Source: Flavobacteriaceae bacterium UBA3179 (GTDB lineage: Bacteria > Bacteroidota > Bacteroidia > Flavobacteriales > Flavobacteriaceae). From it: a DNA stretch of 23,779 nucleotides. Shown in pieces: positions 20,924 through 23,779 of this stretch. The stretch lies in NCBI GenBank assembly GCA_002364245.1, contig DEXR01000017.1, positions 13,426-37,204 on the forward strand, read 5' to 3'. Made by a program: the position numbers and the translations under genes. How positions within the stretch are numbered: position 1 is the stretch's first letter; every line of letters begins with the position of its first letter. The notes beneath the pieces are model-generated. The model was not told the origin of the DNA. It searched no databases and saw only the letters and a list, made by a program, of their open reading frames with translations.

Positions 20924-22504
20924 ATGGAAATGGACAATCTCATAACAGTACTTTCAATTATTGGTGTGGCCAGTACTGTTTTCTATGCGATGTTTCGAGT
21001 GAGCAAGTATGCGCTTTTCTTGAATTTCGTAATGCTTTCGTGCTTGGTTTTCTATTTAACTGAAGGGAACGAATTAGTATCAATATTGCTGTATCTGGTG
21101 TGTCCTCTAATGCTAATTAATATAGGGTTCTATGTCTTTCTACATAAAACGGAAACCGTCCAGAATGGCGATAGCAAGTACCAAGTCAAATTTGCAACCA
21201 CAAAGGGAAATTTCAAGTTGGATAACATCAAAAGGGGCGCATCCATAATAGGTTCTGCCGGAAGTGGAAAGACCGAAAGTGTCGTGTATGGCTTTTTAAA
21301 ACACTTCTGGAAAGAGCACTTTTGTGGAATCATTCACGACTATAAAGATTTTGAACTGACCGAAATGGCGTATCCGCTTTTTAAGGATAGCGATATTCCG
21401 TTTAAGGTCATTTCCTTCGATAAAATAATCCACAGGGTAAATCCTATTGCGCCACGCTATTTAGAGAACGAGGAAAGCGTAAATGAGGTGTCCAGGGTAC
21501 TTATTGAAAACCTCTTAGAGCAAAGGGAAGGTGGAACTACAGGAACAACAAAATTCTTTAACGATGCCGCTGAAGGATTGATTGGTGGATTAATTTGGAA
21601 ACTAAAAACAACCTATCCACAATACTGCACACTTCCACATTTAATAGCCATATATCAAATGCTCGATACGGATAGCCTTATCCAGTTTTTGGAAACAAAT
21701 ACCACATCGAGAGCGATGGCAGATGCTTTTATTAGTGGTAAGGATTCAGACAGGCAGACCGCTGGTGTAAAAAGTACTTTGGCGAATGCGCTGAAACGAA
21801 TCAGTACACAGCGGATTTTTATGACACTATCCGCAGACGAAGTCCCATTGAATATCAATAGCGAGGAAAATCCTGCAATTATTTCCGTGGTCAATAACCC
21901 AAAATATGAAACGTCTTATTCGCCCGTTATTGCAACCATAATACATACGATTACCAAGCAAATGAGCGTGCGCGGTCAAAGACCGTCTTTTCTTTTGATG
22001 GAAGAAGCGCCGACTATTCGCTTATTGAATATGCACCGAATTCCGGCAACGCTCAGAAGTTATGACATCGCTACTATTTATGTGATGCAGGACAAAATCC
22101 AAAATGATATGATGTATGGCGATAAGGCAAGTAAGGCTATTTTAAGCAATCTATCCTATCAGTTTTTTGGCAAGGTCAACGACCCAGATACTGCCAAATA
22201 TTACGAGCGCTTTTTTGAAATCATCAAAGACCCAACGAAAAGCATCAGTCGTGGACATAACTTGGATTTTGATACACGAATCACAACAGGCGAAAAGGAA
22301 ATCCCTAAAATTAGAGCAGATGTGTTCTTTAGATTGAAACAGGGCGAGTTTATTACCTATGCTGATGGAAAGGATAAGAAAGTGCAGTTTAAGTTTTCAA
22401 GAATCCAAAGGCAGCTTCCTGAAGAATCGAAGCAGTTTTCTCAGGCTGATTTAGCAACTAATTTTACGAAGATATATAGAGATGTAAAAACGATATTTAG
22501 TTAA
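20924..22504 (+). CDS. Type IV coupling protein (TraG/TraD/VirD4-like ATPase)
   Basis: The 526-residue protein has two or three N-terminal membrane helices (about 5-75). A P-loop ATPase follows, with Walker A GSAGSGKT (110-117, K116) and Walker B SFLLMEEAP (355-363). IHDYKDFE (137-144) and MQDKIQ (388-393) are also typical of VirD4/TraG proteins. It docks the relaxosome to the transfer channel. It is smaller than many Bacteroides TraG proteins (about 650-700) but has all core motifs, so it resembles coupling proteins of mobilisable elements. No other tra/mating-pair genes are seen downstream before the convergent MFS gene. The element is therefore either mobilisable (using another channel) or has its tra genes outside this window. 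Confidence 0.9.
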   Translation: MEMDNLITVLSIIGVASTVFYAMFRVSKYALFLNFVMLSCLVFYLTEGNELVSILLYLVCPLMLINIGFYVFLHKTETVQNGDSKYQVKFATTKGNFKLDNIKRGASIIGSAGSGKTESVVYGFLKHFWKEHFCGIIHDYKDFELTEMAYPLFKDSDIPFKVISFDKIIHRVNPIAPRYLENEESVNEVSRVLIENLLEQREGGTTGTTKFFNDAAEGLIGGLIWKLKTTYPQYCTLPHLIAIYQMLDTDSLIQFLETNTTSRAMADAFISGKDSDRQTAGVKSTLANALKRISTQRIFMTLSADEVPLNINSEENPAIISVVNNPKYETSYSPVIATIIHTITKQMSVRGQRPSFLLMEEAPTIRLLNMHRIPATLRSYDIATIYVMQDKIQNDMMYGDKASKAILSNLSYQFFGKVNDPDTAKYYERFFEIIKDPTKSISRGHNLDFDTRITTGEKEIPKIRADVFFRLKQGEFITYADGKDKKVQFKFSRIQRQLPEESKQFSQADLATNFTKIYRDVKTIFS

Positions 22505-22631
22505 CCAATTATGGTTATTATTGATAAATATTATGATTTCACTATTTTGATAGGATAATATAATTTTCTAAAATTGTTTGAATATGTTTATGCACAATAA
22601 GTATGAGGCTTTTAAATTGAATTATTTTTTT

Positions 22632-22658
22632 AAAATGATTTTAGTCAATTATCATTTT
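22632..22658. terminator. Weak AT-rich hairpin between convergent genes
   Basis: AAAATGAT (22632-22639) and ATCATTTT (22651-22658) form an 8-bp perfect stem with an 11-base loop. T residues run to 22660 on the + strand and several A residues (T on the minus strand) flank the left arm. It abuts the MFS stop codon and could terminate both converging transcripts. Low GC makes it weak. Confidence 0.4.
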
Positions 22659-23779
22659 TTAAATAGGGGGTTTTTTAAGAAAAATGAGAAAACCAATAGC
22701 AACTAAAATAATGCTTCCTGAAATTAGAAATGGATAATAAAAACCACCGGTAACCAACCAAGTTCCTAAAATGGGACCTAAAATCTGACCAATACTGTTT
22801 GTTGAACTTTGTATTGAAATATTTCGACCTGTATTTGTTTTGGATAACAAGGATACCGCAGACAGCAAATTAGGTGTAACCATAGCACCACCAGCAGCAA
22901 ACACCACAATTAAACCGTACACAACAAATTCATTTTTGAAAAAAGGAAAGACAATTAATGAAATTCCTGAGATGAATAACCCAAAGCCGATTTGCTTTTT
23001 AGTAGATAGAATCTTTTCCCCATAACTGGCAAATACAGGCTGCAAAACAGCCATTATTGAACCACACAGCATAAAACCAATACCAACCTGGTTGCTGTTA
23101 AACCCTAATTCGTCTTTACCGTAGATTGAAAAAACAGTTTCAAACAAGGTCACTACAAATTGGATGACAAATGATAGCGCCAATAGGACAAGGAAATATT
23201 GGCTGAACGAGAAGCGAAAAGTGAATTTTTGAATTGTAAATTTATGGACGCGAACTGAATTTTTTAACCATTTTACAACAATGACTAAAACAATAAAACC
23301 TAATAATGCAGCAAATAAAAAAGGTGTGGAAAATCGACCCAAATGTAGTTGACCAATTGCATACTCAAAATGAAGGTCTGATTGCGAAAGAAAGCCACCG
23401 ATAACGGGTCCAAAAATAACCCCTGAACTAATGGCTACACCAGACCAGGCCATTATCTTCGTTCTACGTTTTTCTGAAGTAATATCACTTAAATATGCGT
23501 TGCTGACAGGAATAACTGATGAAGTAAATATGCCGCCAAAAATCCGAGCGATATATAGCATCGTTAGTGATGTTGCAAGCCCAGTTAGCAATTGCATTAT
23601 TACAAAGCCAATCAAACCAATAATAATGACGGGTTTACGACCATATCTGTCAGATAACTTTCCCCAAACGACAACAAAAATTAATTGAAATAGTGGATAA
23701 ATGCTGGTAAGCAGCCCAATATGGAAGTTGATTAAATCGGTGTCGAGATTGTCTTTTAAAGCTAATCTTTCGGTATAGT
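22659..23779 (-). CDS. MFS drug-efflux transporter (TetA-like), N-terminus outside window
   Basis: On the minus strand the frame stays open to the window edge, beyond a TTG at 23615 that is not a credible start, giving 372 visible residues. The first part reads YTERLALKDN and then contains MFS motif A, GKLSDRYGRKP, in the loop after helix 2. IARIFGGIFTSSVIPV and AWSGVAISSGVIFGPVIGGFL match helices 4-5 and the antiporter motif C region (GxxxGPxxGG) of TetA/multidrug proton antiporters. About 30 residues of helix 1 should lie beyond 23779. It ends in FLKKPPI, typical length for a 12-helix transporter. Convergent with the mobilisation operon. Drug specificity cannot be told; it may be a resistance cargo gene or a host gene beside the element. 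Confidence 0.85.
   Translation of the reverse strand, partial: YTERLALKDNLDTDLINFHIGLLTSIYPLFQLIFVVVWGKLSDRYGRKPVIIIGLIGFVIMQLLTGLATSLTMLYIARIFGGIFTSSVIPVSNAYLSDITSEKRRTKIMAWSGVAISSGVIFGPVIGGFLSQSDLHFEYAIGQLHLGRFSTPFLFAALLGFIVLVIVVKWLKNSVRVHKFTIQKFTFRFSFSQYFLVLLALSFVIQFVVTLFETVFSIYGKDELGFNSNQVGIGFMLCGSIMAVLQPVFASYGEKILSTKKQIGFGLFISGISLIVFPFFKNEFVVYGLIVVFAAGGAMVTPNLLSAVSLLSKTNTGRNISIQSSTNSIGQILGPILGTWLVTGGFYYPFLISGSIILVAIGFLIFLKKPPI

Larger units (their letters stand above)
17985..22504 (+). mobile_element. Mobilisation module of an integrative element (partial)
   Basis: The order ssb, radC-like, small gene, candidate oriT, bfmA-like, relaxase, coupling protein is a Bacteroidetes mobilisation layout. 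No integrase, attachment site or mating-pair genes are inside the window, so the element's ends cannot be set. The metal-resistance and defence blocks to the left are probably its cargo. Confidence 0.7.

Noticed and set aside
22502..22517. TAACC-AATTAT-GGTTA hairpin at the end of the coupling-protein gene
   Set aside because: The stem is only 5 bp, overlaps the stop codon and has no T-tract, so it is not called as a terminator.
1..23779. CRISPR arrays, tRNA or rRNA genes, and insertion-sequence transposases
   Set aside because: No regularly spaced repeats, cloverleaf sequences or transposase motifs were seen on either strand.

Overview
The window looks like part of a Bacteroidetes (most likely Flavobacteriaceae) integrative or conjugative element. 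The evidence is moderately low GC, little recognisable Shine-Dalgarno sequence, a TAnnTTTG-type -7 box, a BfmA/BtgA-type mobilisation protein next to a Bacteroidetes-style relaxase and TraG/VirD4-like coupling protein, and a CzcCBA system in which adaptor and accessory protein are lipoproteins. No rRNA, tRNA, CRISPR array, integrase or transposase is visible.

Block 1 (1-10768, all + strand) is a metal-handling island. It starts with the 3' part of a cation diffusion facilitator. A signal peptidase II, a Ca2+/cation antiporter-like protein and a P1B-type metal ATPase follow in a tight run. Next come a His-rich exported protein, a TolC-like outer membrane channel, a His-rich lipoprotein, a lipoprotein membrane-fusion adaptor and a 1027-residue HME-RND pump. 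A strong terminator (10785-10818) closes the block. LspA may process the two lipoproteins of the efflux set.

Block 2 (about 10838-17494) is a candidate defence or cargo island bracketed by imperfect direct repeats (10838-10908 and 17300-17494). It holds a PD-(D/E)XK-like nuclease followed by a HhH-GPD-glycosylase-like protein, then a compact five-gene run. That run contains an AbiEi-like antitoxin, an AbiEii-like nucleotidyltransferase toxin, a three-helix membrane protein of unknown function, an unknown lysine-rich protein, and a UPF0489/arginase-fold protein. The last three genes, and the nuclease/glycosylase pair, are the best candidates for an undescribed system.

Block 3 (17300-22504) is the mobilisation module. 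A hairpin-dense 690-bp non-coding stretch precedes a tail-less ssb, a short RadC/JAMM protein and a small unknown protein. After these come a non-coding region with overlapping inverted repeats (candidate oriT) and an 11-bp direct repeat, then bfmA, relaxase and coupling protein. The orientation of ssb and radC relative to the candidate oriT would fit a leading region.

Block 4 (22505-end) is a convergent, truncated MFS drug-efflux gene on the minus strand. Domain calls rest on motifs read by eye; no database search was possible.
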